Source: CAZJYI01 sp964550025
Lineage (GTDB): Bacteria > Verrucomicrobiota > Kiritimatiellia > UBA8416 > CAYOBW01
Assembly: GCA_964550025.1 (NCBI GenBank)
Contig: CAZJYI010000026.1
Location: 1-64,000, forward strand
Length of the DNA stretch: 64,000 nucleotides
Direction: 5' to 3'
In this document: piece by piece, positions 38,027 to 50,626 of the stretch
How the letters are laid out: each line of letters starts with the position of its first letter
Position numbering within the stretch: position 1 is the stretch's first letter
The notes under the pieces: generated by a model
Database searches by the model: none
What the model was told of the DNA's origin: nothing
What the model saw: only the letters and a program-made list of their open reading frames with translations
Made by a program: the position numbers and the translations under genes

Positions 38027-41000
38027 CTACCGCGCGGTCCTGATTCGGTAGAACAGAACGCGATTGGTTTTCCACTCGTCGACGATATTGGTTGTGGTTG
38101 CCGTGGGCGGCAGGTTGGTGAAGGCGGCGATCCACGTGCCAGTCGACAGGGTCTGGTCTCCGCAGTACTCCAGCCACTGAGTGGCGTCCCGTCCGCCTCG
38201 CCAGACCACTCTCACGCCGTCCTGTTCCGGCTGCAGGCCGAGCAACGAGAGGCATGATTCCGCGTTGGTCGGGTCGGTGTCGGCGATCCACTCCTGCACG
38301 GTGAGCATCCCGTCACCGTCTTCGTCGTTGGTGGCCGCGGCCACGAAATCGTTGGTCCAGCCATGCCGCGCCATCCACCATTCGGGCATCCCGTTCGTCA
38401 CGAGATTGGCGGAGAACTCCGCCATGATCGAATGAGGAATCGACATCGTGAAGGGCAACGGGTTGTTGGTCGAAAAGACGGTGCCCTGCCAACGCGCGAA
38501 ATGGAAATAGTCGTTCGCGATGGCCGCTACGGTCACGTTGCTGCCCGCGTCGACCCACTGATCAGGCTCGGTGACTCGACCGTGAGGGCCCGCCTCCGTA
38601 TCCAGGTAGTGCTGTGTCTGCCAGAGCCACGTCAGCACGGTGTTGTTGGTCAGGATAAGGTCGAGACTGGTCGGGCTGATCTGCGTGAACGCGTTGCCCG
38701 AAACTTCCGCCGCCGTGCAGACGTGCCGGATGCCGACGCCGTCCGGCACGGGCGAATCGATCACCGAACAGAGCAGCTCCGCACCAAAGGGCCATTCGCG
38801 ATCGCCCGTCGCCGGCGACGGGCTACCATGCGCCGAGCGAACGGATAAGACCACGGACGCAGGCGGATGACTGCCGAAATCGATGCCCGTCACGACTTCC
38901 CGCGGCTCAACGACTACCTGGTGTGTCCAGGGCATTGCACTACCGTGGCACAGCACGGCCACCGCATCATCGCTCACGCTCGCCACGTACACGTAGCGGC
39001 CATCCGCGGAAGGAGCTGCGGAGTCCGGCCCGATCAAGCCCTCCACGCCGGCTTCCCCGTCCTTCAGCCTGTGCAGGAAGGTCAGCTTCCCCGTCCCCGC
39101 GTCACGCCGAAAGACGGCCAATGCCGAGGCCCTCCATCCAACCCCGTACACCAGCTTGCCGTCCGCGCCGAGCACAACTGAGCTCACAGAGTCGAGTCCG
39201 TCCACGCCGTCGACCCCGTCCCGGACGCTCTGCGCGAACGTGAGATGACCGTTGGAACGATCGCGGTAGAAGACGACGATGGCGTCGTCGATCTCGCTGG
39301 CTGCGTACGCGAAATTGCCGTCCGGGCTGACAATGACAGAAGAGACGCCGTCCAGATCGACCACGCCGTCCGCACCGTCCTTCACGGCCTCCAGGTATGT
39401 CAGCTCGCCGCTGACAGGGTTGCGGGAGAAGACCCCCACCGCGTCATCCATGTAGCCGGCGGTGTACACGTGCTCGCCATCCAGACTGATCGCTACCGAG
39501 CGCACCCAGTCCAGCCCGTCAGCGCCAAAGCCGTCCTTGATGCGTTGCGCATAGCTCAGCCGCCCGCTGACCGGGTCCCGCCCGAACACCACGACGGAGT
39601 CATCATACTGGCCTGCGACGTACGCATGAAGGCCATCGGGACTGATTGCCACGGCACACGCCCCCCGCAGCCCCTCCACGCCGTCGACGCCGTCCTGCGC
39701 CACTTGTTCGGAGGTCAGTCGGCCTGTTACCGCATCACGACTGAGCACAACCACCGCGTTGTCATAGGTGCCCGCCACGTACGCATGGTTGCCGTCTGCG
39801 CTGAGCGTGATTGAGCCGGCGCCGTTCAGGCCGTCTACACCATTCGCACCGTCCCTGATAGTGTCCACGTAGCTTAGCCGGCCGGTACTCCGGTCGCGCC
39901 TGAACGTCGTCACCGCATCATCATTCCCGGCGGCGACATACACGTGTAGGCCGTCCGGGCTGACCACGGCTGCTTGCGCGCCGTCCAGACCGTCCGCACC
40001 ACCCTGGCCGTCGAACGTCGCTTCAACGAACATCAATGTGCCTGTGTGCCCAAACCCGTTTGTGCCGGGGAATGACTGTACCCATCCCGGTCTCGCCTGT
40101 TCGCCCACCGTGTACGCCCCCGGTTCGACGCCAATCGCGTATGCGCCGTCCGCGCCAGTGATGTCGAACGGCTCACCCGAGTCCCACTGGCCGTTGGTGT
40201 TCAGGTCGGCATAGACCCGTCGTCCCTCGATCCACTCCTCGCCGATGTTGTGGATGGCGTTCGTGTTTGCGTCGTGCCAGATTCGGCCCCGAATCTCGCC
40301 CTCGCTGTCCTGCACGACGATCGTGTCACTGCCGCCTCCAAAGCCCGAAGCAGCAGCCGAAACCTCCGTTGTCTGCGGACCGTCGTTGAGCGTGTCGTCG
40401 ACGATGGTCACGTCGAAAGTTACGGACGTCGTCCCCGCGGCGATCGTCACTTGCCCCGTGACGTTCACTTCCGACCGGTCGTGCGAGACCAGCGACACAG
40501 GCAACGCGTTCGTGAGTGTTCCGGAAATGCTGACAAGTCCCGCCCCTACAAGCGTTCCGTCACCCTCCACGGCGGTTTCCCGGAGGGAAACGCGCAGGTT
40601 GGTCGACTCGTTGTCCAGGACGCGGATGCGGTCGTCGTCACCAACCCAGTTCTCCACGTGAGCGTAGACGCCGGCGATCTGAACGCCGTCGATCTCGCGG
40701 TCGTCAACAACGGTCACCGCGAACGACGCGTTGCTTCGGCCCGATGCCACGACGATGTTGCTCGGAACGGTGATCTCGGAGGTGTCGTCAGAGTGCAGAC
40801 GAACGAAGACATCCGCGTCGGGGATCGCGCCGATCGTGACACGTCCCGTCGTCACACCCTCGCCTTCGTGCGTGGTTGGGGCCAGGGCGAGGGTCAGCGT
40901 TGCCGTTTCGCTGTCATGGACCATGAACGTCGCGCTGCCGGCACGGTATCCCGCTCCGGACGCCGTGATCGTCACGCGTTGCGATCCGTCGATGTCGCCA

Positions 41001-44000
41001 TCATCGTGGATCTGCAGTTCGAACGCGGCATTTGTCTGGCCGGGAGCGATGGTCACCGAGTTAGACACCGTCGTTTCGGAGAGATCGTCCGACTGCAGAT
41101 ACACGATCAAGTTGCTGCTTGTATGCCGATTCAGCCTGACATGCCCCGTTGCCGCTCCGTCCCCCTCCGTTGCGGACACCGGTAGATCGACGATGAGACG
41201 GGGCTGCGGCAGCACGTTGCCGAAATCGATGTTGTTCACGACTTCCTGCGGTCCCACGGAGACCTGGTAAGTCTCGGGCAACGGGCTGCCATGGCAGAAC
41301 ACCGCAACTGCATGGTCGTAGGAACCGCAGGCATACACGTGCCGTCCATTCGGACTGACCGTAACCGCATGCGCCCCATACAAGCCGTCTACTCCATCGA
41401 CACCGTCCTTCAATCTGTGCACGAAAGCCAGGGCGCCCGTGAGGGGGTCTCGCCGAAAGACCGCCACCGAGCTTCGGGTGCCGGGTGCGGCCGTATAGAC
41501 GTAGTCGCCGGTAGGGCTGACGGTCACGGAACAGACATCGATGAGGTAGTACAATCTCGCGGGCGACTCTCTGAAGACGGATGCGTACGACAGTACACCG
41601 TTGGTTGGATTGCGCTGGAACACCGCTACGGCGTTGTCGTCCTCGGACGCCGCATACACGTGCCGACCGTCCGGACTGATCGCCAGTGCGCGGACGCCGC
41701 CCAGGCCGTCAACGCTGCCGACGCCGTCCTTCAGCACGTGAAGAAATGTCAGGGCGCTGCTCGCCGGCTCGCGTCGGAAGGCCGCTACTGCGTTGTCATT
41801 GTGTCCGGCGACGTACACGTGGTTGCCGTCCGGGCTGACGGTGACGGCGCACGCCCCGTCCAGGCCGTCCACGTACCGGACTCCGTCTTTGGCGATGTTG
41901 GCGTACGTCAACCGACCGTTGGCTTGATCGCGCCGGAAGATCGCCACGGCATCGTCGTACTCGCCGGCGGCGTACAAATAGTCGCCGTCCGGAGTGATTG
42001 CGACCGCGGACGGATTGTCCAGGCCGTCAACGCCGCCGACACCGTCGGTCAACGAGTGCACGTAGATCAACCGTCCGTTGTCCGGGCTGCGTTGAAAGAC
42101 CAACAGCGAGTCACTGTTGCCGGCGGCGGCGTAGAAGAAGCCCCCATCCGGGCTGATGGCAAACGACGGTGAACGCTCCAGGCTTGTCGAACCGGCGAGA
42201 CCCTCATACGTCAGTTGGCCGCCAGCCTTTGCGCGGCGAAACAGCGCATTTCCGGCGTAGACGTTGGTTCCGTCTGGACTGACTGCGACTGTTCTGCAGT
42301 AGGACAGGCCGACAAGGCCGCCATCCCTGTCCCGAAGTGTTTGGACGTGCGTCAGCGCGCCGCTGGGCGCGTCGCGCTCGAACGCAACGATCGCTTCGTC
42401 CCAATCGCCCGTTGCGTACACATGGCTTCCGTCCGGGGCGACTGCAACGGAGCGCGGATTCTGGAGACCGTCCACACCGCCCGGTCCACTGTCCAGCTTC
42501 TCGAGGTAGGTGAGCCGGCCGTTGGTCGGATTGCGAGCGAAAATGACAACCGCATCATCACCGTAGCTCCCTGTATAGACGTGCTTGCCGTCGGGACTGG
42601 CTGCCACCGACTCGACCCCGTATAGACCGTCCACGCCGTTGACCCCGTCGCGCAGCGTCTCGACATAGTGCAGGAGACCGTTGGTCGGATTGCGTTCGAA
42701 GGTCGTCACCGCCCTCTCCGCTGCAACATGAACGGTGTCGCCGCCCGGTGCGATGGCAACGGCCTTCGGCGCACGCAGGCCGGTCACTCCACCGATGCCG
42801 TCCCTCAACACCTGTGCACGCGTTAGCCGGCCGCCATCGGGGTTGCGATCGAAGACGACCATGGCGCTGTCGGAAGAACCGGCGACGTACACCTGCCGTC
42901 CGTCCGCGCTGATGGCGATTCCCGCCGCACCGTCCAGCCCGTACATACCGTCAACCCTGCTTCTGACAACATCCACGAAGGCCAGTCGCCCGCGGAGAGG
43001 ATCGCGACTGAAGATCGCTACCGCGTTGTCGCCGGACCCGGTGGCGTACACGTTGAGGCCGTCCGGGCTGACCGCAACCGAGTGTGCGCCGCCCAGACCG
43101 TCTACCCCGTCCACCCCATCCTNNNNNNNNNNNNNNNNNNNNNNNNNNNNNNNNNNNNNNNNNNNNNNNNNNNNNNNNNNNNNNNNNNNNNNNNNNNNNN
43201 NNNNNNNNNNNNNNNNNNNNNNCTGACCGCAACCGAGTGTGCGCCGCCCAGACCGTCTACCCCGTCCACCCCATCCTCCACTCTGTGCACGTACGTCAGG
43301 CAACCGTTGGTCGGGTCCCGCGCGAAGACCGCTACCCCTTTGTCACCAGCATAGTAGTAACTCGCCACGTATGCGTGACACCCATCCGGGCTGATCGCAA
43401 CGCAACGAGCCCCGTCCAGACCATCCACCCCGTCCACCCCATCCTTCACTCCGTGCACGTACGTCAGACTACCGTTGACTAGGTCCCGCGCGAATACCGC
43501 CACCCCCTTGTCACCGGAATAATAGTAGCTCGCCACGTACACGTGCCGGCCATCCGGGCTGAGCGTGACCCAACGAGCCTGGTCAAGACAGTCGACACCC
43601 CCTTTACCCTCCCATGCGTGTTCCACGAACGTCAGCAATCCCGTGCCTCCGGCGCCATACGCCCCCGGGAACGACTGCACACATTCATCCCGCAGTTGCT
43701 CGCCCACGATGTGCATTCCCGGTACGGCCCCGATGGCATAGCTTCCGTTCGTATCCGTGACGTCAAACGCCTCGCCCGCATCCCACTGCGCGTTGGTGTT
43801 TGTGTCGACGTAGATGCGCCACCCCTCGAGCGCGTCCTCGCCGGCGTCCCACGTGCCGTTGGTGTTCTCATCCCACCACTTTCGTCCCCGGACCCACCCC
43901 TCGTTGTCCTGCACCGCCATGGTGTCGTCCCCCGGTGCGAACCCGGACGCCGCCGCCACAACGCGCGCTGTCTGGACACTGTCATTCTCACCGTCATCCA

Positions 44001-47000
44001 CAACCGATACGGCAAACTGCACCGATGTCGTTCCCGCGGCAATCGTCACGCGTGAGGTCACTATCAACTCAGTCGTGTCGATGGACGACAGCCGCACGAT
44101 CAGGTCGTTGGTCAACGTTCCGGATATGCCGACCGTTCCGGCATTGGGGAGCAGCCCGTCGCCTTCCATGGCCGATGGCGACAGCGTCACGACAAGGTTC
44201 GTGTGCTCGTTGTCGCGGATTTCGATCGTGCGGTGTGCGTCGCCCCAGTTCTCCACGTGGGCCGTGATGGTTGCCGTCTGCGTCTTGTCGATGAGCATAT
44301 CGTCGTGAACAGTCAGGTCGAAGAGCGCGTTTGTCCGTCCGGCGAGCACGGTCACTTTGCTGGGGCCGGTTGTCTCGTCCGGACGGTCAGAGGCTAGCCA
44401 TACCACCACGTCGGCATCCACCGCCGCGCCGACGATCACCTGCCCCGGCGCCGTGCCGTCGCCTTCCGTCGCGGATGGCGGCAGCACGAGCTCCAGCGTC
44501 GTGCTTTCGTCGTCGTCAATGAGGATCGTTGCGGCGCCGTTGTGATGGTTCGTGGCGGACGCGGTGACCGTGGCGGACTGCGTACCGTCCAGTATGTCGT
44601 CATCCACGGTGAGCTCGAAGACAGCGTTGGACTGACCTGCCGGGATGACGACCTGCTCCTGAACGGGGTGCGCCTGCCCGTCGTCGCTGGACGAGAGCAG
44701 GGCCGTTACGTTCGTCTCGGACGTGACATTCAGGCTGACGCGGCCCGTCACCGTCCCGTCGGCCTCCGACACACGGGCAGGGAGCTCGACGATCAACCGC
44801 GGCTCCGGCGGTGTGTTCCCGAAGTTGATGTTTGTGACCAGTTGACCGGGATGAACATCAAGAAGGTACGTTCCGGGCAGCGGGTCGCCCATTGCGCCGG
44901 GATACGTCTGGATCCACTCGCGCCGCATTTCCTCCGCGATGATGCGCTCGCCCGGCTCCGTGCCAAGCGTGTAGTTTCCCGCCGAATCGGTCAGCGTGAG
45001 AGGTTCATCGACGTCCCACGCTGCATTCGTGTTCAGATCCACGTAGACCTTCCACCCCTCGAGCCCCTCTTCCCCGGTGTCCCGGACGCCGTTCGTGTTC
45101 GTGTCACTCCACTTGGCCCCCCGGAGCTCGCCCTCGTTGTCCTGCACGGCAATCGTGTCCCATCCCTCGGCAAAGCCCACCGCAACGGCGGAGACTTTCG
45201 CTGTTCGCACGCCATCCACGTCTCCGTCGTTCTGAATGCTCACGTCGAACGTCACCGACGTCGTCCCTGACACGATGGTCACCTGCGATGTCACGGCGAC
45301 CTCGGTAAGGTCATCCGACACCAGCGAAACGTGCAGGTCGTTCGTGGGCCTGCCGAGTACGCTCACCGTGCCCGCGTCGGGCAACACCCCGTCGCCTTCC
45401 ACGGCTGATAGCGGCAGGGACACGACGAGGTTTGTGGGCTCGTTGTCCAGAACCGCTATTGACGCGCGCCCCTCGGCCCAGTTCTCGACGTGAGCCGTGA
45501 CCGTGGCTGTCTGCGTTCCGTCGATCAGCGCGTCGTCGTGAACATCCAGACGGAAGGACACGTTCGTGCCGCCGGCAGGAATGGTCGCCCGTTCCGGAAC
45601 GGAGATCTCGGACGAGTCGTCGGAACTGAGCGTGACGGCGACATCGGCATCCACAGCCGCACTGACGGTCACCCGACCGGTTGCGATGCTCTGGCCTTCC
45701 GTGCAGCTTGCGGGCAGGGCGACGCCGAGCACGGCGACCTCGTCGTCGTGAATGCGTATCGCGGTGCTCCCGCCGACATAATTCGTGGCCGTGGCGGTGA
45801 CGGTGACGTTCTGGGAGCCGTCAAGGGCGCCGTCGTCCACGAGCACGTCAAAAGCCGCGTCGGTCTGCCCCGTCCGAATCACCACCACGTTGGTGAACGG
45901 GCGTGCCTGGCTATCGTCGCTGGACGTGAGGAGCACGGTCACGTCGTAGTCCGGCGCGACGGCGACATGCACGCGCCCCGACACGGCGCCATCTCCCTCG
46001 TCGGCGTATCGCGGCAGCGTGAGGGTCAACCCATGCAGAACTCTGAACATATTCGTGACGGGCGACGCGGGATACCAATCCGCATCGCCGCCCTGGCTCG
46101 CGACGACGCTGACCGATCCCGTTCCCGTGAAACTGAGGTTGGTCTGCCCGGAGAGCAATGCGGGTCCGCTCCGAACGGTGAACTCGACATCGAGCCCGCT
46201 CGTGGCCGTGGCGCGGAGCGTGACGACGTTCGTGAGCGCCTGGTCCGGAATAGGGGGAAAGTCAATGGTCTGATCGCGCAGGGCCTTCCAACCGGTATCG
46301 CTGTCGCCGTAGTCGCTCGCCCGAGCCCCGGAAACGCTCGTGGCCGCCTGTACCCAGTAGTAGTAGGTTATGCCCGACGCGGCCGTGGCGTCGTCGTAGG
46401 CCGCGTCGGTTTGCCAGATGCCCAGGGCTGTCTTCGCGCCAGCGGCTGACTCTGCGCGCGAGACGCGGTAATGCGATGCATCTTCGACCTCGTTCCAGGT
46501 CACGCGCACCTTGTCGGAATGTGTTCCATCCGTTGCGGAAACGCCGGCCGGGGCGGACAGCGCGCGCCATCCGGTGTTGTAGCTGCTGTACGTGCTTTCG
46601 TAGTGGCCCGAACGGCTCCTGGCTGCCCGCACCCAGTAGTAGTGCGTCACGCCCTGTGTTGCCGAGGTGTCGTGATACGTAGTCCCGGTCTGCCATGCTC
46701 CCACGTCCGTCTTTGTACCCGAGGATGACGTGGCGCGCGAGACCCGGTAGTGGGTTGCCCCGCTGACGCCGTTCCAGCTCACGACGACCGCGTCGGAGCG
46801 GGTCCCGTCCGTCGCAGAAACGCCGGCGGGCGCGGTGGGCGGCCAAGGTCCCCACTGTTGCCAACCCGTGACGAGAGACTGGTTCGCCGAAACAAGCCGG
46901 CAGGCGCCGTTGTACGAACCGCCCCCAAAGACGTGGACGCCCACGATACGACGAGACCCCCACTGCGACGCCCAAACGGGGCCACCGCTGTTCCCCCCGC

Positions 47001-48057
47001 TCGTGTCGGCCGTGTACCGCAACTCACGGCGGCCGGCTCCTCCCGTGCCGACCACGACGCCCGGCGATTGCCACATCCCGTCGCTGTCGGCCTCGCCCTG
47101 TACCACCTTGGGGTAGCCGGCCAGGGTGATGCTCGAGGGCGTGTTGTCGAAAACCACCGGCATGAAAGTCGATATGCCGTCGAAAGGCGTTTCGAAGAAC
47201 GCCGCGCCGATGTCGTACTCGAACGTGTTGCGGGTGAGATACTCGCTGTCCGCACAGATTTCGAGCGCTGTCCGTGACCCAAAGGGGCGCGTGACGGCGC
47301 CTCCCGGAGTGTCCTGTCTCTGGCCGGGGGTGATGCGGAAGCCGAACCCCCACTCGCGGGTCGGAATGTTATAGACGACGTGTCCGCAGGTCAGCGCACA
47401 GTACCGCGAGATCAATGCCGCGCTGCCCCTGTGGATGCCGTCGGAGAATATCACACTGACGTAGGAGACCGTACTCCACGGGTAGGTCCCGGTGTTCGTA
47501 ACACGGACGCGGTCATCCGTGCCGATGACATAGTTGGGGACCGGTTCTTCCCCGCCCGGCGCCGTACCTTTCGTCTCACTGCCGGATGCAGGCTTGGTTT
47601 CCGGCGACGGCGCGATGCGCGGTCTGCCCGCCAGGCGCGGATCGTTCGGGTCGAGCTCCTCGTACTCCGGCGACGGACGGGCCTGCCTGATCCAGCGGCG
47701 CGAAACCGTCAAAAGGGCCTGGGCCTCTTCCCGGCTGAGGGGCCTCGACACGGGCTTCTGGAGGCAGATGTAAAACGTCCGTTCTCCGTCTTGCGTGAGA
47801 TCGTGTTCCGCCCACTGGTAAAAAGCGTCTTCGATGATCTGCGCCACTACCCGTGACGGTGCCGTTCCGTCAGCCGTGGTGGGTGCGCCCCGTACCTCGA
47901 ACCCGGCGGCAATCGTCTGTTCCTCAGGCGTCAGTGCGGGAAGGTCGGTCGCCTCTGCACCCCGGGCGCCTGCCGGTTCTGCGCCGGAACAGCCGAGAAC
48001 GACACACGCCAGGAGTACCGCCGTTCTATGCCGGCCCGTCTTCGGGGACCTTGTCAC
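38027..48057 (-). CDS. giant secreted V8-like protease with FnIII, Calx-beta, SdrD-like and lactonase-propeller modules, split by an N gap
   Basis: GTG start at 48057; lipoprotein-type signal (VVLGC, Cys23). About 190-385 is a trypsin/V8-like domain with a full triad: His226 (LTCGHVV), Asp282 (YDIGAAFF) and Ser357 (TSGGNSGGPVW). Then two fibronectin-III-like repeats (PAGVSATDGT...). Three triplets of Calx-beta modules follow, each triplet closed by an SdrD-B-like unit (WxDxNTNGxxDxGEExLEG). Unit 2 is followed by 14 and unit 3 by 7 lactonase-type blades (SPDGxHVYVAGxxDNAVAVFxRD). The C-terminus is PEWWMARHGWTN...DGDGMLTVQEWIADTDPTN. The gap at 43123-43222 changes the apparent frame. Merging the identical flanks gives one frame of 3,291 residues. 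Probably a surface or secreted adhesin-protease. Confidence 0.85.
43068..43277. repeat. identical 55-base sequence on both sides of the N run
   Basis: 43068-43122 and 43223-43277 are identical over 55 bases. They encode DGVDGVDGLGGAHSVAV in the same codon phase relative to each half of the gene. This looks like two contig ends that overlap, scaffolded with a default gap. Confidence 0.9.
43123..43222. other. 100-N assembly gap
   Basis: A run of exactly 100 N, the customary placeholder for a gap of unknown size, inside the propeller repeats of the giant gene. Confidence 0.99.
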
Positions 48058-48211
48058 GTCTCCGCCTATCTCTTGCCTTCAGTTCTGATTCGCGAGAATG
48101 CTCCGGGCAGTATTGACGAGACATCGCTCAAGCGTAAAGGAGATATCCGGGATGGCAACGACCGTCTGTCGGCCGAAGAAGGGACGACGCTCGGTCTACA
48201 TCCCATTGCCT

Positions 48212-50221
48212 TCAGCGGCGCGGCTTCACAAGCACTTCGGCAACTATGGGAGCCGCATCGGGTCGCATGAAGCCCAGGCGCAGGTCCCCGCCGTTGCAGC
48301 GACCGGAGAACCGGGCGTCATCCAGGTTGAAAACCGCCGTCTTCCACTTGCCCGACTGCCGCACGCGGAAGCTGGTAGCCTCTTTGAAGACACCCGCCCC
48401 ATGGGGGTGTTTCGGGTTGATGCTATTGTCACCGGAATCATACAGCACAACAACGTCGGTGTTGCCCCGATCGAGATAGGCCACCGTCACCTGGACCGCC
48501 TGCTGTTTCCCATTGCGCAACGCGGGATCTTCGAGATTGAAGTAGAAATACGTTGGCCGCCCCTGCCGCAACGCTGATTTCCAGGCAGACCGTCCCTTGA
48601 TCTCGACGGGCGACATCCGCGCTTCATCGTTCGACTTCCTCGGCACCATCCGGGCGCCGTCCACGGATGCCGGCAGGGCCTTGACTTTCGGCGACCGCTT
48701 GGGGCCCCATTTGAAGTTCTCGCCTTCAAAGACGAGTTTCAGTGCGCCGGGCGTCTGGCCGGGCTCGGCGAACGTTTTCGGCGCGGACGCCATGAGCTGC
48801 CTTTTGGCGTTCCCAAAGTCGGGATCTGCCGCGAGATTCTCCCACTCGTTCGGGTCCTGCCGGACGTCGTAGAGCTCTTCGGTCCCGTCGGCATAGCGGA
48901 TGAAGCGCCAGTCCCTGTTGATGACGGCGTACTCTTCCGGCTTCATGCCCGGCAGCAGGATGTCGCGGTCCTTTGCCGTTGCCGGATCCTCGAGGACCGG
49001 CACGAGCGACGTGCCGTCGCGTGCCTGTACATCCTCCACGCCACACAATTCCGTGAGCGTAGGAAACATGTCGATCAGGCTGACGGACGCGTCGACCTTT
49101 GCGCCTTTTGCGATGCCCGGTCCGGCCCACATGAAGGGCACATTCGATGTGCGCTCCCAGAGCGTGTGTTTGCCCCAGTCGAACTTCTCGCCGTGGTGGT
49201 AGCCATGGTCGCTCCACAACACGACGATCGTGTTGCCCGCGTTCGGTCCCGACTCGATCGCGTCGAGCAGGCGGCCGAGCATGGCGTCCGCGTATGAGAT
49301 GCAGGCGAGGTAGCCGTGAACCGCGTCGTCCACGGCGTCCAGGGATTCTAGCCGCTTGTGATGTGCACTGCGTCCCTCCTTTGCCCTCCTCACGGCAGGG
49401 GGAAGATCCTCGAGGTCATTGGCCTTGTAGGGCGGCAGTTCGATCTTGTTCGCATCGTAGAGATCGAAGTACTTCGCGGGGCAGTAGTTCGGGAAGTGCG
49501 GCGCGTAGAGACCAACCGCGACAAAGAGCGGCTTCTCATGCTTGCGTTTCAGAAGGTCGCAGGCCCAGTTGGTGCGAATGGTGTCGGCCATCTTCTCTTC
49601 GTTCTCGTCGAGCACCTTTCCCCACTCCATGAAGAAGCCGTTTGCCGGTTTGCGGTCGTGGTTGAAGATGCTGTTGGGATAGGGCTGCGGCAGGATGGAA
49701 TCGTGGACCGTCCAGCTCTCCAGCGGCCACCCCCGCTTCTTCTGTCCGTCGTCTCGCACGAAAAGCTCGTTCCAGCCCCTCAGGTCGACGAAGCCGGCCG
49801 GGTGATGGAACAGTTTCCCGGCGCCATAAGTCGCATAGCCGCTCTCCTGAAAGGCTCTCTGCAGCGGCGTGATCCCCGGGTGATTGTGGAAGTAAACCTG
49901 CGTAGTGTAGCACCCCGTCGTGCTGGCGTGCCGGCCTGTGAATATGGCCGACCGCGAGGGCGCACAGAAGATCCCCGCCGTGTGGGCGTTGAGGAACGTC
50001 ACGCCCGACCGGGCCAGTCGGTCCATGTTCGGCGTGACGGCCTGCTTGTATCCCATCGGCCCGATCCAGTCGCACATGTCGTCGACCGCGAAAAAGAGCA
50101 CGTTCGGCCTGCCCTGCGCCCGCCCGTCCCGAGCTTGTCGAGATGCGGGAGCGGGTCGTTTCGTCTCGGCGCCGCATGTTGCCGCGACCAGGATCGTAAC
50201 GGCCAGCAGTATCATCTTCAT
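48212..50221 (-). CDS. type I sulfatase with C-terminal extra beta-domain
   Basis: ATG at 50221 follows AGAGGA. Signal peptide MKMILLAVTILVAATCGA. Sulfatase core: NVLFFAVDDM (metal Asp47/Asp48), then CAPSRSAIFTGR with Cys86 in the C-x-P-S-R signature that is oxidised to formylglycine, GKLFHH, VVLWSDHGYHHGEKFDWGKHT and a basic C-terminal part. The architecture resembles iduronate-2-sulfatase-like enzymes; the true substrate is unknown. The last ~170 residues form a separate beta-rich segment (FYFNLEDPALR, VVLYDSGDN), perhaps carbohydrate-binding. It fits with the GH29 and FGE-like genes as sulfated-glycan degradation. It lies 12 bases after a toxin gene in the same direction. Confidence 0.93.
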   Translation of the reverse strand: MKMILLAVTILVAATCGAETKRPAPASRQARDGRAQGRPNVLFFAVDDMCDWIGPMGYKQAVTPNMDRLARSGVTFLNAHTAGIFCAPSRSAIFTGRHASTTGCYTTQVYFHNHPGITPLQRAFQESGYATYGAGKLFHHPAGFVDLRGWNELFVRDDGQKKRGWPLESWTVHDSILPQPYPNSIFNHDRKPANGFFMEWGKVLDENEEKMADTIRTNWACDLLKRKHEKPLFVAVGLYAPHFPNYCPAKYFDLYDANKIELPPYKANDLEDLPPAVRRAKEGRSAHHKRLESLDAVDDAVHGYLACISYADAMLGRLLDAIESGPNAGNTIVVLWSDHGYHHGEKFDWGKHTLWERTSNVPFMWAGPGIAKGAKVDASVSLIDMFPTLTELCGVEDVQARDGTSLVPVLEDPATAKDRDILLPGMKPEEYAVINRDWRFIRYADGTEELYDVRQDPNEWENLAADPDFGNAKRQLMASAPKTFAEPGQTPGALKLVFEGENFKWGPKRSPKVKALPASVDGARMVPRKSNDEARMSPVEIKGRSAWKSALRQGRPTYFYFNLEDPALRNGKQQAVQVTVAYLDRGNTDVVVLYDSGDNSINPKHPHGAGVFKEATSFRVRQSGKWKTAVFNLDDARFSGRCNGGDLRLGFMRPDAAPIVAEVLVKPRR

Positions 50222-50233
50222 CACAGGTTCCTC

Positions 50234-50626
50234 TTACACCCACAGGCAGGGCACGTCATATTGGTTGACTAGCGAATCCGGGGTGACTAGCTCCAGCCTG
50301 TTCTCAAGCGCCTGGCAGATCAGCAGCCGGTCGAAGGGGTCCCGATGCAGAAGAGGGAGTGTCTCAAGCCGGAAGATGTCCGCTGCCGCAAGCACAAGTC
50401 GCTCCATCATGTGCTTGCGGGCCAACGGCAGGATGAGGCGCGAAGGCGGCTTTGGCAGGTCCAACTTGCCGATCCGATACTTGATGACGACCTCCAGCAG
50501 ACTCACGTCGCTTAAGAACAGATCGTTGGCGGGGTCGGTCAACACTTCCCGCAGGTCCGCGGAAATGCACGAGCTTCCCTCGAAATGCCACAGTGCGACG
50601 CAAGTATCCAGCAGGTAGGAAGCCAT
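50234..50626 (-). CDS. PIN-domain toxin (VapC-like)
   Basis: 130 residues from ATG at 50626. PIN fold with conserved acidic sites: Asp7 (SYLLDTC), the Glu of SLLEVVIKY, and the Asp pair in HRDPFDRLLI. Such toxins are magnesium-dependent ribonucleases that cut tRNA or rRNA. Its ATG shares one base with the antitoxin stop (TGATG), giving coupled translation. Both belong to a type II toxin-antitoxin unit. Confidence 0.92.
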   Translation of the reverse strand: MASYLLDTCVALWHFEGSSCISADLREVLTDPANDLFLSDVSLLEVVIKYRIGKLDLPKPPSRLILPLARKHMMERLVLAAADIFRLETLPLLHRDPFDRLLICQALENRLELVTPDSLVNQYDVPCLWV

